Shown: positions 12,863 to 20,591 of the stretch, piece by piece
Position numbering within the stretch: position 1 is the first letter of the stretch
Layout of the letters: each line of letters begins with the position of its first letter
DNA from: Streptomyces venezuelae
Lineage (GTDB): Bacteria > Actinomycetota > Actinomycetes > Streptomycetales > Streptomycetaceae
Assembly (NCBI RefSeq): GCF_008642315.1
Contig: NZ_CP029192.1
Span: 2,852,001 to 2,916,000, forward strand
Direction: 5' to 3'
DNA: 64,000 bases
Notes under the pieces: model-generated
Told to the model about the DNA's origin: nothing
Databases searched by the model: none
The model's input: only the letters and a program-made list of their open reading frames with translations
Program-made: the position numbers and the translations under genes

Positions 12863-15083
12863 GCGCGACGGGCAGCTCGTCCGTGTACAGGACGCCGAGG
12901 CGCTGGGTGGCCCGGGTCAGGGCCACGTACAGGTCGCTCGTCCCGTACCGCTCGGGCTCCACGACCAGGACGGTGTCGAACTCCAGGCCCTTCGCCTGAC
13001 GCGGGTCGATCAGCACGACCGGCCGCGTCAGGTCCGGGGCCTGCCCGGCCGTCACCCCGGGCAGGTGTGCGGCGAGCTCCGTGTGGAGCTCGCGCGGGGC
13101 GATCACCGCCAGGCGGCCCTCGTCCCGGGCCTCGGCGGCGACCGCGTCGGCCACGGAGGCCGCGAGGTCGTCGGTGCGGCGCACCCAGGGGCGTACGCCC
13201 GTGGACCGCACCGAGCTCGGCGGCATGAAGTCGGGCCGCTCCATGCGCGGCACCTCCGCCGCCACGTCCATGATCTCCACGGGCGTGCGGTAGTTCACGC
13301 CGAGCCGGGTGTACTCCCAGCGTTCCTCGACGTACGGGGCGAGGATGCTGTCCCACGAGCCGCAGCCGCCCGCCTCCGCGGTCTGCGCCGGGTCGCCGAC
13401 GAGCGTCATGGAGCGGGTCGGGCAGCGCCGCATGAGGAGCCGCCACGCCATGGCGGAGAGCTCCTGCGCCTCGTCGACGATGATGTGCCCGAACGCCCAG
13501 GTGCGGTCGGCGGCCGCGCGCTCGGCGGCGCTGCGGTGGTCGGCCTCCTCCTGGCGCTCCGCCATCCGCTCCGCGTCGATGATGTTGTGCGCGAGCAGGA
13601 CCTCGGCGTCGTCCTCGTCCTTGTCCTCGAACTCGTACGTCCGGGAGGCACGCGACACGTCGAGCACGCCCTGCGCGTAGGCGATCTGCTTGGCCCGCTC
13701 CGCCTCGGACGCGGCCCGCGCGGCGCTGTCGTCGTGGCCGAGCAGTTCGGCGGCCTCGTCGAGGAGCGGGACGTCGGCGGCGGTCCAGGGCGCGTCGTAC
13801 GGCCTGCGGACGGCGGCGGCGTCCCGCTCGTCGAGCCCGGTCGGCTCCTCCAGGTACTCGGCGAGGAAGCGCTGCGGGGTGAGCGTCGGCCACAGCTCCT
13901 CGATGGCGGCGTGCACCTCGGCGCTGGCCGCGACGCCCTTGCCGAGCTGGGCGATGTCGTCGGGGCCCAGGAAGTTCGGGCCGCCGTACGGGTCGTGGCC
14001 GATGCGCTCGGCGAGCTGCGCGGTCAGCTCGTCGATGACACGGAAGGCGAAGTGCGGGCGGCCGAGGTTGTGCGGCACGTCCGCGGCGCGGGCCGCCTCG
14101 CGGGCCTGGTCGGCGATCGTCCAGTCCAGGATCAGGTCGCCGTCGTCGTGCTCGATGACGATGGGCTCGCCCGGCTCGGGGGTGCGCTGCCGGTCGCGGA
14201 CGGCCGCGGCGAGGACGTCCGCCATCTCCGCGCGGCCCTTGATCTCGGCCGCCTCGGGGGTGTCGGTGCCGGTCGCGGTCACGCCGGGGAAGAGCTCGCC
14301 GACCGTGGAGAGCAGCACGCCGGTCTCGCCGAGGGCGGGCAGGACCTCGCCGATGTAGCCGAGGAACGCCGGGTTGGGGCCGACGATCAGGACCGCGCGC
14401 TTGGCGAGCAGCTCGCGGTGGGCGTAGAGCAGGAACGCGGCCCGGTGCAGCGCCACGACGGTCTTGCCGGTGCCGGGGCCGCCCTCGACGACGAGGACGC
14501 CGCGGTGCGGAGCGCGGATGATGCGGTCCTGCTCGGCCTGGATGGTCTGCACGATGTCGTGCATGCGTCCGGTGCGGGCCGAGTCGAGGGCGGCGAGCAG
14601 CACCTCGTCGGCGTCGGCGCCCTCGTGGCCCGTGCGGGTCGTGTCGCTCAGGTCGAGGAGCTCGTCGTGCAGGGCGGTGACCTCGCGGCCCTTGGTGGTG
14701 ATGTGCCGGCGTCTGCGCAGGCCCATCGGCGTGTGGCCCGTCGCGAGATAGAAGGGGCGCGCGACATCGGCACGCCAATCGATCACGAGCGGGGTGCGCT
14801 CGATGTCGGACGCGCGGATTCCGATGCGTCCGATGTGGTGATCACGGCCGTCGCGGAATTCGAGCCTCCCGAAGCATAGACCGTTCTCTCCCGCGTCGAA
14901 GGCGGCGAGCAGCCCGGACCGCTCCGCGACCAGGACGTCCCGCTCGAGACGCGCCTGCAGACCATTGCCGACCTGCGACAACGACGCCCGCACGGCGGAC
15001 TCGGCCTCCTCGCGCAGCGCGTCCAGGCGCGCGTACAGCCCGGAGACGAATTGCTGCTCTTCACGCAATTCCTCGGTTGACAA
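12837..15083 (-). CDS. helD: HelD-type RNA polymerase-associated helicase-like ATPase
   Basis: A 748-residue superfamily 1 ATPase. The N-terminal antiparallel coiled-coil (residues about 1-60, LREEQQFVSGLYARLDALREE) is typical of HelD. Walker A is at 201-208 (GGPGTGKT). VDEAQELSAMAWRLL with GDPAQT are the motif II/III regions, and KGLEFDTVLVVEPERYG plus YVALTRATQRLGVLY are the C-terminal motifs. HelD binds RNA polymerase and dissociates stalled or drug-bound complexes; actinobacterial class II members can give rifampicin tolerance. TTG 15083 is preceded by GAGGGG at seven bases. Which subclass this is needs phylogeny. Confidence 0.85.
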
Positions 15084-15181
15084 TTCAGCCCCTCGCCAGT
15101 TACAGTGCTCTTATTGAACTTCTCGCGGAGCCGCGCTGTCCTAATGTGCAGAGCTTCGCGAAAGAATCCAATATACGCAGA

Positions 15182-15217
15182 GAAATACCCCGGACGTCAA
15201 TTCGCCCGGGGTATTTC
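15182..15217 (-). terminator. Terminator between the thioredoxin gene and helD
   Basis: Twelve-base perfect arms GAAATACCCCGG and CCGGGGTATTTC surround a 12-base loop, 28 bp past the thioredoxin stop. The T-run (TTTT) follows on the plus strand, so it may act in both directions and insulate helD from the upstream thioredoxin transcript. Confidence 0.7.
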
Positions 15218-15244
15218 TTTTGTTTCTCCTCGGAGCGCGTCGCC

Positions 15245-15577
15245 TCAGAGCACGTCGGCCAGATCCGCGAGGAGCTTGCGCTTGGCCCGCGCGCCCACCA
15301 TCTGCAGGACCGGCTCGCCGCCACGGAACACGATCATGGTCGGTGCCGAGAGCACCTTGTACGCGATCGCCGTCTCCGGGCTGCGGTCCACGTCCAGCTG
15401 CACGATCTTCAGGCGCTCCGCCTCCTCGCGCGCCAGCTCACTGAGGACCGGCGCCAGCTGCCGGCACGGCCCGCACCAGTCCGCCGTGAACTCCACGAGC
15501 ACGGGGCGGTCCGCCTCCCGCAGCACCTCCCCCTCGAAATCCGCGTCGGTCACCTCGGCCACGCCTGCTGCCTTCAC
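15245..15577 (-). CDS. Thioredoxin
   Basis: A 110-residue cytoplasmic thioredoxin. The active site is W34-C35-G-P-C38 in EFTADWCGPCRQLAP. The cis-Pro segment (VLSAPTMIVFRGGEPV) and C-terminal helix are complete. GTG 15577 has GAGGAGAG about nine bases upstream. The MerR regulator lies upstream on the same strand with a 27-bp gap, so the two are probably co-transcribed from the promoter carrying the MerR-type palindrome at 16012-16031. This hints at redox- or metal-responsive thioredoxin expression. Confidence 0.92.
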   Translation of the reverse strand: MKAAGVAEVTDADFEGEVLREADRPVLVEFTADWCGPCRQLAPVLSELAREEAERLKIVQLDVDRSPETAIAYKVLSAPTMIVFRGGEPVLQMVGARAKRKLLADLADVL

Positions 15578-15604
15578 TTGCCCACTCTCCTCGTCCCTCG
15601 TCCG

Positions 15605-15997
15605 TCATCCCGTGAGTTCGCACCGCGGCTCCGGGCCGCCGGGCAGGGCGGCCTCGGCGCGCGCGAGCTGCGCTCCGACCTGATCGCGCACCGCGCTCAA
15701 CTCGCCGATCAGCGCGTCGAGTTCGGTGAGCTTGCGGCGGTAGACGGCGAGCGACGCCGGGCAGGAGTCGCCCTCCGGATGGCCGGAGCGCAGACACTCC
15801 ACGAAGGGCCTGGTCTCCTCCAGGTCGAACCCGAAGTCCTGAAGCGTCCTGATCTGCTCCAGGAGCCGAACGTCGTCCTCGTCGTAGGTGCGGTAGCCGT
15901 TGCCGGTCCGCCGTGCGGGGAGCAGCCCCCGGGACTCGTAGTAGCGCAGCGTCCGCGTGGTCGTCCCCGCGCGCGCCGCGAGCTCGCCGATTCGCAT
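15605..15997 (-). CDS. MerR-family regulator
   Basis: A 130-residue MerR protein. Residues 1-70 are the winged helix (MRIGELAARAGTTTRTLRYYESRGLLPARRTGNGYRTY, read in parts). A dimerisation helix follows, then a cysteine-bearing tail (VECLRSGHPEGDSCPASLAVY). The spacing C-x9-C resembles the metal or redox loops of CueR/SoxR-type proteins, but ligand identity is open. ATG 15997 is chosen over longer frames because the HTH starts there and the operator lies 15-34 bp upstream. It is followed by thioredoxin. Confidence 0.88.
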   Translation of the reverse strand: MRIGELAARAGTTTRTLRYYESRGLLPARRTGNGYRTYDEDDVRLLEQIRTLQDFGFDLEETRPFVECLRSGHPEGDSCPASLAVYRRKLTELDALIGELSAVRDQVGAQLARAEAALPGGPEPRCELTG

Positions 15998-16011
15998 GCG
16001 TCGAAGGTAAT

Positions 16012-16031
16012 CCTTGACGTGGGCGTCAAGG
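16012..16031. promoter_or_regulatory. MerR-type operator palindrome
   Basis: Perfect eight-base arms CCTTGACG-TGGG-CGTCAAGG lie immediately upstream of the merR start. Arm composition and short spacer match operators of MerR-family activators, which sit between over-spaced -35 and -10 elements. TTGAC inside the arm may double as the -35. Confidence 0.7.
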
Positions 16032-16147
16032 CCAGCGGTTTTCCCTGACGAGGCAGGGACCGGCACCTGCCGCACGTCTTCGGGAAGTTGACGCAACCCA
16101 CCCATTGACGGGCCGCCCGGCCACAACTACAAAACCAGCAGCACGGT

Positions 16148-16165
16148 TCTGAGAGCGCTCTCAGA
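16148..16165. promoter_or_regulatory. LacI-type operator upstream of the GH16 gene
   Basis: The perfect 18-bp palindrome TCTGAGAGCGCTCTCAGA lies 45 bp before the GH16 start. The core GAGCGCTC matches the CebR/LacI-family operator core of streptomycete cellulase and glucanase genes (TGGGAGCGCTCCCA). It suggests induction by cello- or laminari-oligosaccharides through a regulator encoded elsewhere. Confidence 0.75.
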
Positions 16166-16210
16166 CAGCGTTGGACCCAGCGCTGTCGCCCACCCCCACG
16201 GAGGTGCACG

Positions 16211-17143
16211 ATGCCGATGCCCCACAGAACCCCCGTCCTGGCCGCACTCGCGACCGCGGGCCTGCTCGGCGCGCTGCTGCTGCCCGGCACGGCGAGCGGT
16301 GACGTGCCGCCGCCCCGGCCCGGCTGGTCCCTGAAATGGAGCGACGACTTCAACGGCGCGGCGGGCAGCGGTCCCTCCGCCAAGGACTGGCAGGTCGATC
16401 TCGGACACAACTACCCGGGCGGGCCGGGCAATTGGGGTACCGGTGAGATCCAGGAGTACACGAACTCCCGTGACAACCTGAGCCTCGACGGGACGGGCAA
16501 CCTGCGGATCACACCGCGCAAGAACGCCTCGGGCAAGTGGACGTCGGCGCGGATCGAGACGAAGCGCAGCAACTTCAAGGCGCCGGCGGGCGGCACGCTG
16601 GCCATCGAGGGCCGCATCCGGATGCCGGACGTCACGGGTGACGCGGCGCTCGGCTACTGGCCCGCGTTCTGGGCCCTCGGCTCCCCCTACAAGGGCAACT
16701 ACCAGAACTGGCCCTCCATAGGCGAGTTCGACGTCATGGAGAACGTGAACGGCATCAACGCCGTCTGGGGCGTGCTGCACTGCGGCGTGAACCCGGGCGG
16801 GGACTGCAACGAGACCCAGGGCCTCGGCGCGAGCCGCGCCTGCCCCGGCGCGGCCTGCCAGTCGGCGTTCCACACGTACCGCTTCGAGTGGGACCGCTCG
16901 GTGACCCCCAACCAGCTGCGCTGGTACGTCGACGGGCAGCAGTTCCACACCCTGAGCCAGAACCGCTTCTCCACGAAGACGTGGAACGACATGACGTCCC
17001 ACCAGGGCTACTTCATCCTCCTGAACGTGGCGATGGGCGGCGGCTTCCCGGACGGCGTCGCGGGCCGGGCGACACCGACGGCGGCGACACGGCCCGGGCA
17101 CGCGATGCTGGTGGACTACGTGGGGGTGTGGACACGACCGTAG
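16211..17143 (+). CDS. Secreted GH16 endo-beta-1,3-glucanase-like hydrolase
   Basis: A 310-residue exported enzyme. A signal peptide occupies residues 1-30 (hydrophobic LAALATAGLLGALLLPG, cleavage near TASG-D). One GH16 catalytic domain follows, with the active-site strand GEFDVMEN: nucleophile E172, assisting D174, acid/base E177. WPAFWALG and the C-terminal strand (ILLNVAMGGGFPDG) are typical of laminarinase-like GH16. No carbohydrate-binding module is present. The ATG follows GGAGG at six bases. The LacI-type operator at 16148-16165 indicates catabolite control. The 3' end overlaps the convergent merR gene by 28 bp. Confidence 0.92.
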   Translation: MPMPHRTPVLAALATAGLLGALLLPGTASGDVPPPRPGWSLKWSDDFNGAAGSGPSAKDWQVDLGHNYPGGPGNWGTGEIQEYTNSRDNLSLDGTGNLRITPRKNASGKWTSARIETKRSNFKAPAGGTLAIEGRIRMPDVTGDAALGYWPAFWALGSPYKGNYQNWPSIGEFDVMENVNGINAVWGVLHCGVNPGGDCNETQGLGASRACPGAACQSAFHTYRFEWDRSVTPNQLRWYVDGQQFHTLSQNRFSTKTWNDMTSHQGYFILLNVAMGGGFPDGVAGRATPTAATRPGHAMLVDYVGVWTRP

Positions 17144-18117
17144 GTGTCCTCCGTACCGTACGAACTCAGCGCGGCGCGGAGCCAGTTGTCGGTGCTGCCC
17201 GGGGTCGGCTGCGGGGACCCGGCGGGCGCGGTCGCCACCTCGGCCGCCAGCTGCCAGTAGCGGTCGATGCGGGGTTCCGCCGCGAGCATCCGGTGCAGCG
17301 TGCGGCGGAAGTCCGGGGTGTCGCGGCGGCCCAGCGCCGCGGCGTGGACGGCGACGAAGCAGTCCAGGGCCTCGCCCTCGCGCGGGGCGCGGCCCGCCCG
17401 CACGTCCGGCGCGGCCAGCTCGAAGGCCTCGGGCAGCCCTTCGTAGAGCACGGCGGGCCGGTACCCCTTGCCGGACGAGTGCACCTCGGGCTGACCGTAA
17501 TCCGTGCCCGCCCGGGGCCCCGAGACGAAGCAGGGCGCGGTGACGAAGTCCTGCAACCGTGCGAAGGCGAGGACTTGGGCTGGGGTCGGGGCGTCGGGCG
17601 GTACGGGCACGGCCCGGTCGACGACGGCCGCGACCACCCGGGACGGCAGCCGCGCGGGCAGCCAGCACCGCCAGAACCGGGCGAGCGCGGCGGTCCCGGG
17701 CGGCGTGGTCACGGCGCCCACGAGGCGGAGCCGTTCGGCACGCTCCTCGACCGTGCAGTCGGTGAGGAGTTGCAGCGCCGCCTCACGCCAGCGCAGCGCG
17801 GTGAGCCGGGACCCGACGTCCTTCAACTGCCCGGCGATGACGTCCTCCAGCACGCCCTCCTGGTCCGCATGGCCCTCATGGCCCAGGACACGGCTCACGT
17901 CGGGGACGGGGAGGTCGAGTGTGCGCAGGGAGCGGATGAGGCGGAGCCGGTCGAGGGCGTCGGGGCCGTAGCGCCGGTGGCCGCCGCCGCTGCGGGCGGC
18001 TTCGGGGAGCAGGCCGCGGTCGGAGTAGAAGCGGACGGTCTTGACGGTGACGCCGGCTCGTTCGGCGAGCTGTCCGATGCTCCACAGGTCGTCGTGCTGC
18101 TTGTCTTCGGGCGTCAC
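17116..18117 (-). CDS. MerR-family regulator with long C-terminal domain
   Basis: A 333-residue regulator. Residues 10-80 are a MerR winged helix (WSIGQLAERAGVTVKTVRFYSDRGLLPEA, read in parts) and a coiled linker follows. An unassigned domain of about 200 residues (LARFWRCWLPARLPSRVV, LDCFVAVHAAALGRRD, RIDRYWQLAAEVA) replaces the short effector loop of metal-type MerRs, suggesting a larger organic ligand. GTG 18117 is preceded by GAGGGAGG. It is divergent from the alpha/beta hydrolase gene at 18205 over 87 bp, so the hydrolase is its likely target. Confidence 0.85.
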   Translation of the reverse strand: MTPEDKQHDDLWSIGQLAERAGVTVKTVRFYSDRGLLPEAARSGGGHRRYGPDALDRLRLIRSLRTLDLPVPDVSRVLGHEGHADQEGVLEDVIAGQLKDVGSRLTALRWREAALQLLTDCTVEERAERLRLVGAVTTPPGTAALARFWRCWLPARLPSRVVAAVVDRAVPVPPDAPTPAQVLAFARLQDFVTAPCFVSGPRAGTDYGQPEVHSSGKGYRPAVLYEGLPEAFELAAPDVRAGRAPREGEALDCFVAVHAAALGRRDTPDFRRTLHRMLAAEPRIDRYWQLAAEVATAPAGSPQPTPGSTDNWLRAALSSYGTEDTYGRVHTPT

Positions 18118-18204
18118 GGCTTGAACCTCCCTCAGGGGGAGTTCCTACCGTACCGGCGGGCGCGGGGCGGTCCCGCGCCCGCTGTGACCGTACGAGGAGG
18201 AACC

Positions 18205-19005
18205 ATGACCGCGACGTTCGTGCTGGTGTCGGGCGGGTACACGGGTGGCTGGCTGTGGCGGGAGGTGGCCGCGGGGCTGCGGGCGGCGGGCGCGGACGTG
18301 CATGCGGCGACGCTCACGGGTCTGGGCGACCGCCGTCATCTGGCAGGGCCGGGGGTCGACCTCGACACGCACATCGAGGACGTCACGCAGCTGATCGACC
18401 ACATCGACGCGCCCGAGGTGGTCCTCGTCGGCTACTGCTACGGCATCTACCCGTCCGTGGGCGCCGCCGACCGCCGCGCGGACCGCATCGCACGGCTGGT
18501 GTACCTGGACTCCCCCATGCCGCAGGACGGCTACTCCATGATCGACCAGGTGCGCGAGCAGATGCCGGACGGCCCGGCCAGGGACCGGACGCTGTCCCAG
18601 CAGGAGCGGGCGGAGGACGGCTGGCGGATCCCGGCGCCGTCACCGGAGGAGTGGCGGGAGCACGGGAACCTGGCGGGGGTGTCCGACGACGGGCTGGCCC
18701 GGCTCGCGCGCCTCGCCTCCCCGGCGCCGGCGGGCCCGTACGCCCAGAAGCTCCGCGTCTCGAAGGCCGTGGCCGCGCTCCCGACCACCGGGATCTTCTG
18801 CACGACCGGCGGCTCGATGGACATCGCGTCGCTGGAGTCCCTGGTCGCGTCGGGCCTGCCGCTGGTCCAGCACCTGGCCGACCCGCGCGCCACGTTCTTC
18901 GACATGGCGACGGGTCACTGGCCGATGCTCTCGGTCCCCGACGAGTTGGTGGAGGTGCTGCTGGGGGCGGCGGCGGGTGCGGGCCACGTACTCGGCGCCG
19001 CCTAG
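18205..19005 (+). CDS. Alpha/beta hydrolase with Cys at the nucleophile elbow
   Basis: A 266-residue single-domain alpha/beta hydrolase related to the pyrethroid-esterase/hydroxynitrile-lyase group (FVLVSGGYTGGWLWREVAAGL, then TLTGLGDRRHLAG, read in parts). The nucleophile elbow is G76-Y-C78-Y-G80: Cys where relatives have Ser. A candidate catalytic His is in MATGHWPMLSVPDELVE. A Cys elbow is known in dienelactone hydrolases. The substrate is unknown. The ATG is preceded by GAGGAGGA. The stop codon lies inside the first unit of a 28-bp tandem repeat. It is probably controlled by the divergent MerR gene. Confidence 0.85.
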   Translation: MTATFVLVSGGYTGGWLWREVAAGLRAAGADVHAATLTGLGDRRHLAGPGVDLDTHIEDVTQLIDHIDAPEVVLVGYCYGIYPSVGAADRRADRIARLVYLDSPMPQDGYSMIDQVREQMPDGPARDRTLSQQERAEDGWRIPAPSPEEWREHGNLAGVSDDGLARLARLASPAPAGPYAQKLRVSKAVAALPTTGIFCTTGGSMDIASLESLVASGLPLVQHLADPRATFFDMATGHWPMLSVPDELVEVLLGAAAGAGHVLGAA

Positions 19006-19113
19006 GCCTTCCTGTCGTACGACACGAAGCTAGGCCTTCCTGTCGTACGACACGAAGCTAGGCCTTCCTGTCGTACGTCACGAAGCTAGGCCTTCTTGTC
19101 GTACGTCACGAAG
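19002..19113. repeat. Four tandem 28-bp repeats spanning two convergent stop codons
   Basis: Units at 19002, 19030, 19058 and 19086 are nearly identical. Each starts with CTAG and contains GTCGTACGAC or GTCGTACGTC. The last unit is the 3' end of the convergent reductase gene, including its TAG stop; the first unit carries the hydrolase stop. CTAG is self-complementary, so it gives a stop codon on either strand. Units 1-3 look like tandem duplications of the reductase gene end. Confidence 0.9.
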
Positions 19114-19679
19114 ATCGTGCCGCTGTCGAGGAGCACGGCGTCGCTGCGCTCGTACACCACCGGGTCGAACGCGGTCTTCTGCGCGAACAGAGGCGTGCCC
19201 GAACCCAGCGTCAGGGGGCCGATCTTGACGACGAGCCGGTCGATCTCGCCGCGCAGCACTCCGGCGAGTTCGCCGCCGCCGCACAGCCAGATGTCCTTGC
19301 CGTCCTCCTTCTTGAGCTCCCGCACCTTCTCGACCGGGTCGGTGGCAACCAGCTCGACGCCCGGGTCGGGGCTCTCGGTGAGGGTGCGGCTGAACACGTA
19401 GTGGCGGAGGTGGGGGTAGGCGTTGGTCAGTCCGGCGTCCAGGCCGATCGCGTAGGTCCTGCGGCCTTCGAGGACGGTGTCGAAGTGGGCCCCCTCGCCG
19501 GTGATGCCGAAGGCCTCCCTGGCGGGGGCGGGCAACGTCTCGGGGTACGTCTCGGACAGGTGCTGCACGTAGTCCTGGGCGACCGGCCAGAAGCCGTCGG
19601 GGCCCGTGGGGTCGGCGCCGTCGGGTCCTGCGATGAATCCGTCGAGGCTGACGGCGATGAAGTAGACGAGCTTTCGCAT
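19086..19679 (-). CDS. RibD C-terminal / dihydrofolate reductase-like protein
   Basis: A 197-residue protein of the RibD_C/DHFR fold, probably an NADPH-dependent reductase of unknown substrate. It starts MRKLVYFIAVSLDGFIAGPDG, as such proteins do (hydrophobic strand, then SLDGFIA). It continues with HFDTVLEGRRTYAIGL, YVFSRTL and the nucleotide-binding segment DIWLCGGGELAGVL, and ends with TPLF and FVTYDKKA. ATG 19679 has AAGGAG five bases upstream. Its last 28 bp have been duplicated three times downstream. Confidence 0.88.
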   Translation of the reverse strand: MRKLVYFIAVSLDGFIAGPDGADPTGPDGFWPVAQDYVQHLSETYPETLPAPAREAFGITGEGAHFDTVLEGRRTYAIGLDAGLTNAYPHLRHYVFSRTLTESPDPGVELVATDPVEKVRELKKEDGKDIWLCGGGELAGVLRGEIDRLVVKIGPLTLGSGTPLFAQKTAFDPVVYERSDAVLLDSGTIFVTYDKKA

Positions 19680-19862
19680 ACGGGCTCCTTGGCCTTGGCC
19701 GTGGCGGCGAGCCACGTCGACTGTTGCACTACGAGTGAAGTGGTCAGAACGTAGTACTTCAGATGGAGTGGTGTCAACGGTTGAGGGGAACCGGGTTCGG
19801 CGGCCTCGGGTTTCGGCCCAGCCATTCCTGGAGCACCCTCCTCCAGAACTGCCCGAGGGCGC

Positions 19863-19878
19863 GCATACCGCAGTATGC
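19863..19878. promoter_or_regulatory. Candidate antitoxin autoregulatory operator
   Basis: Six-base inverted repeat GCATAC-CGCA-GTATGC, ending seven bases before the antitoxin start. Ribbon-helix-helix antitoxins normally repress their own promoter through such short palindromes. Confidence 0.55.
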
Positions 19879-19885
19879 TCGGAGC

Positions 19886-20134
19886 ATGGCCGACACGACA
19901 CGCATCACGGTGACACTGCCGACCGATCAGGTCGCCGAACTGCGGAAGCTCACCGACAACGTCTCCGGATACGTCGCCGAGGCAGTGGCACGTCAGCTGC
20001 GGCACCAGCTGCTCGGCGCCGACCTGCGGCATCACCAGGAAGAGCTCGGGGCGTTCACCGAGGAGGAGCTGGCCGAGGCCCGCGGCCGCATCTTCGGCAC
20101 GGCGGACGCCGACGGCTCGGCGAGCGCGGCGTGA
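19886..20134 (+). CDS. Ribbon-helix-helix antitoxin
   Basis: An 82-residue protein. The N-terminal strand TRITVTLPTDQVAELRKL and helix pair (NVSGYVAEAVARQLRHQ) are the CopG/VapB-like ribbon-helix-helix DNA-binding fold. The acidic C-terminal tail (EEELAEARGRIFGTADADG) fits toxin binding. The ATG at 19886 has GGAG only one base before it, so leaderless or weak initiation is possible. The stop overlaps the toxin start (GTGA), giving coupled synthesis. Confidence 0.8.
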   Translation: MADTTRITVTLPTDQVAELRKLTDNVSGYVAEAVARQLRHQLLGADLRHHQEELGAFTEEELAEARGRIFGTADADGSASAA

Positions 20135-20544
20135 TCAAGCACGTCGAGACCGTTGTCCTGGACTCCGAGGGGCTCTCCGCCTGGATCGCTCAGGACCGCA
20201 AGATCCTCGCGATGTTCCAGGTCTTCCACGCCATGGGCGCCGATTTCGTCGTCGGCGCCAACACCATCGTGGAAGTCGGCCACGCGCGGTTGGACATGCC
20301 TCGACTCCACTGGGCGCTCTCTCGCGTCAAGGTCGAGCCGGTGACCGAGGGCGCCGCGAAAGCGTCCGCGGAACTGCTCAAGGCCGCAGGGCTGCACGGC
20401 CACAAGTACGCGATCGACGCGACCGTGGCCGAGCTGGCGCTGCGCCAGCCGGGTCCGGTGGCCATGCTGACGTCCGATGTCGACGACATGACCCGATTGT
20501 GCGGCGACCGCGTCCGGCTCATCGGCATCCGAGCGCACGAATAG
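20131..20544 (+). CDS. PIN-domain ribonuclease toxin (VapC-like)
   Basis: A 137-residue PIN-domain protein. The conserved acidic quartet is present: D11 (VVLDSEGLS), E48 (NTIVEVGH), D96 (YAIDATVAELAL) and D116 (LTSDVDDM). These bind Mg2+/Mn2+ for RNA cleavage in VapC toxins. The GTG start overlaps the antitoxin stop. The pair forms an intact type II toxin-antitoxin module. The RNA target cannot be predicted from sequence. Confidence 0.82.
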   Translation: MIKHVETVVLDSEGLSAWIAQDRKILAMFQVFHAMGADFVVGANTIVEVGHARLDMPRLHWALSRVKVEPVTEGAAKASAELLKAAGLHGHKYAIDATVAELALRQPGPVAMLTSDVDDMTRLCGDRVRLIGIRAHE

Positions 20545-20591
20545 CGGTAGCGGCGCCCCCCGGCGCCGCTACCGCTGAAACCTGCGTGCAA

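Noticed and set aside
13065..14879. 604-codon plus-strand frame opposite helD
   Set aside because: It is an antisense shadow; the minus strand shows complete helicase motifs.
19002..19113. A short CRISPR array
   Set aside because: The 28-bp units are directly contiguous with no spacers and derive from a gene end; no cas genes are present.
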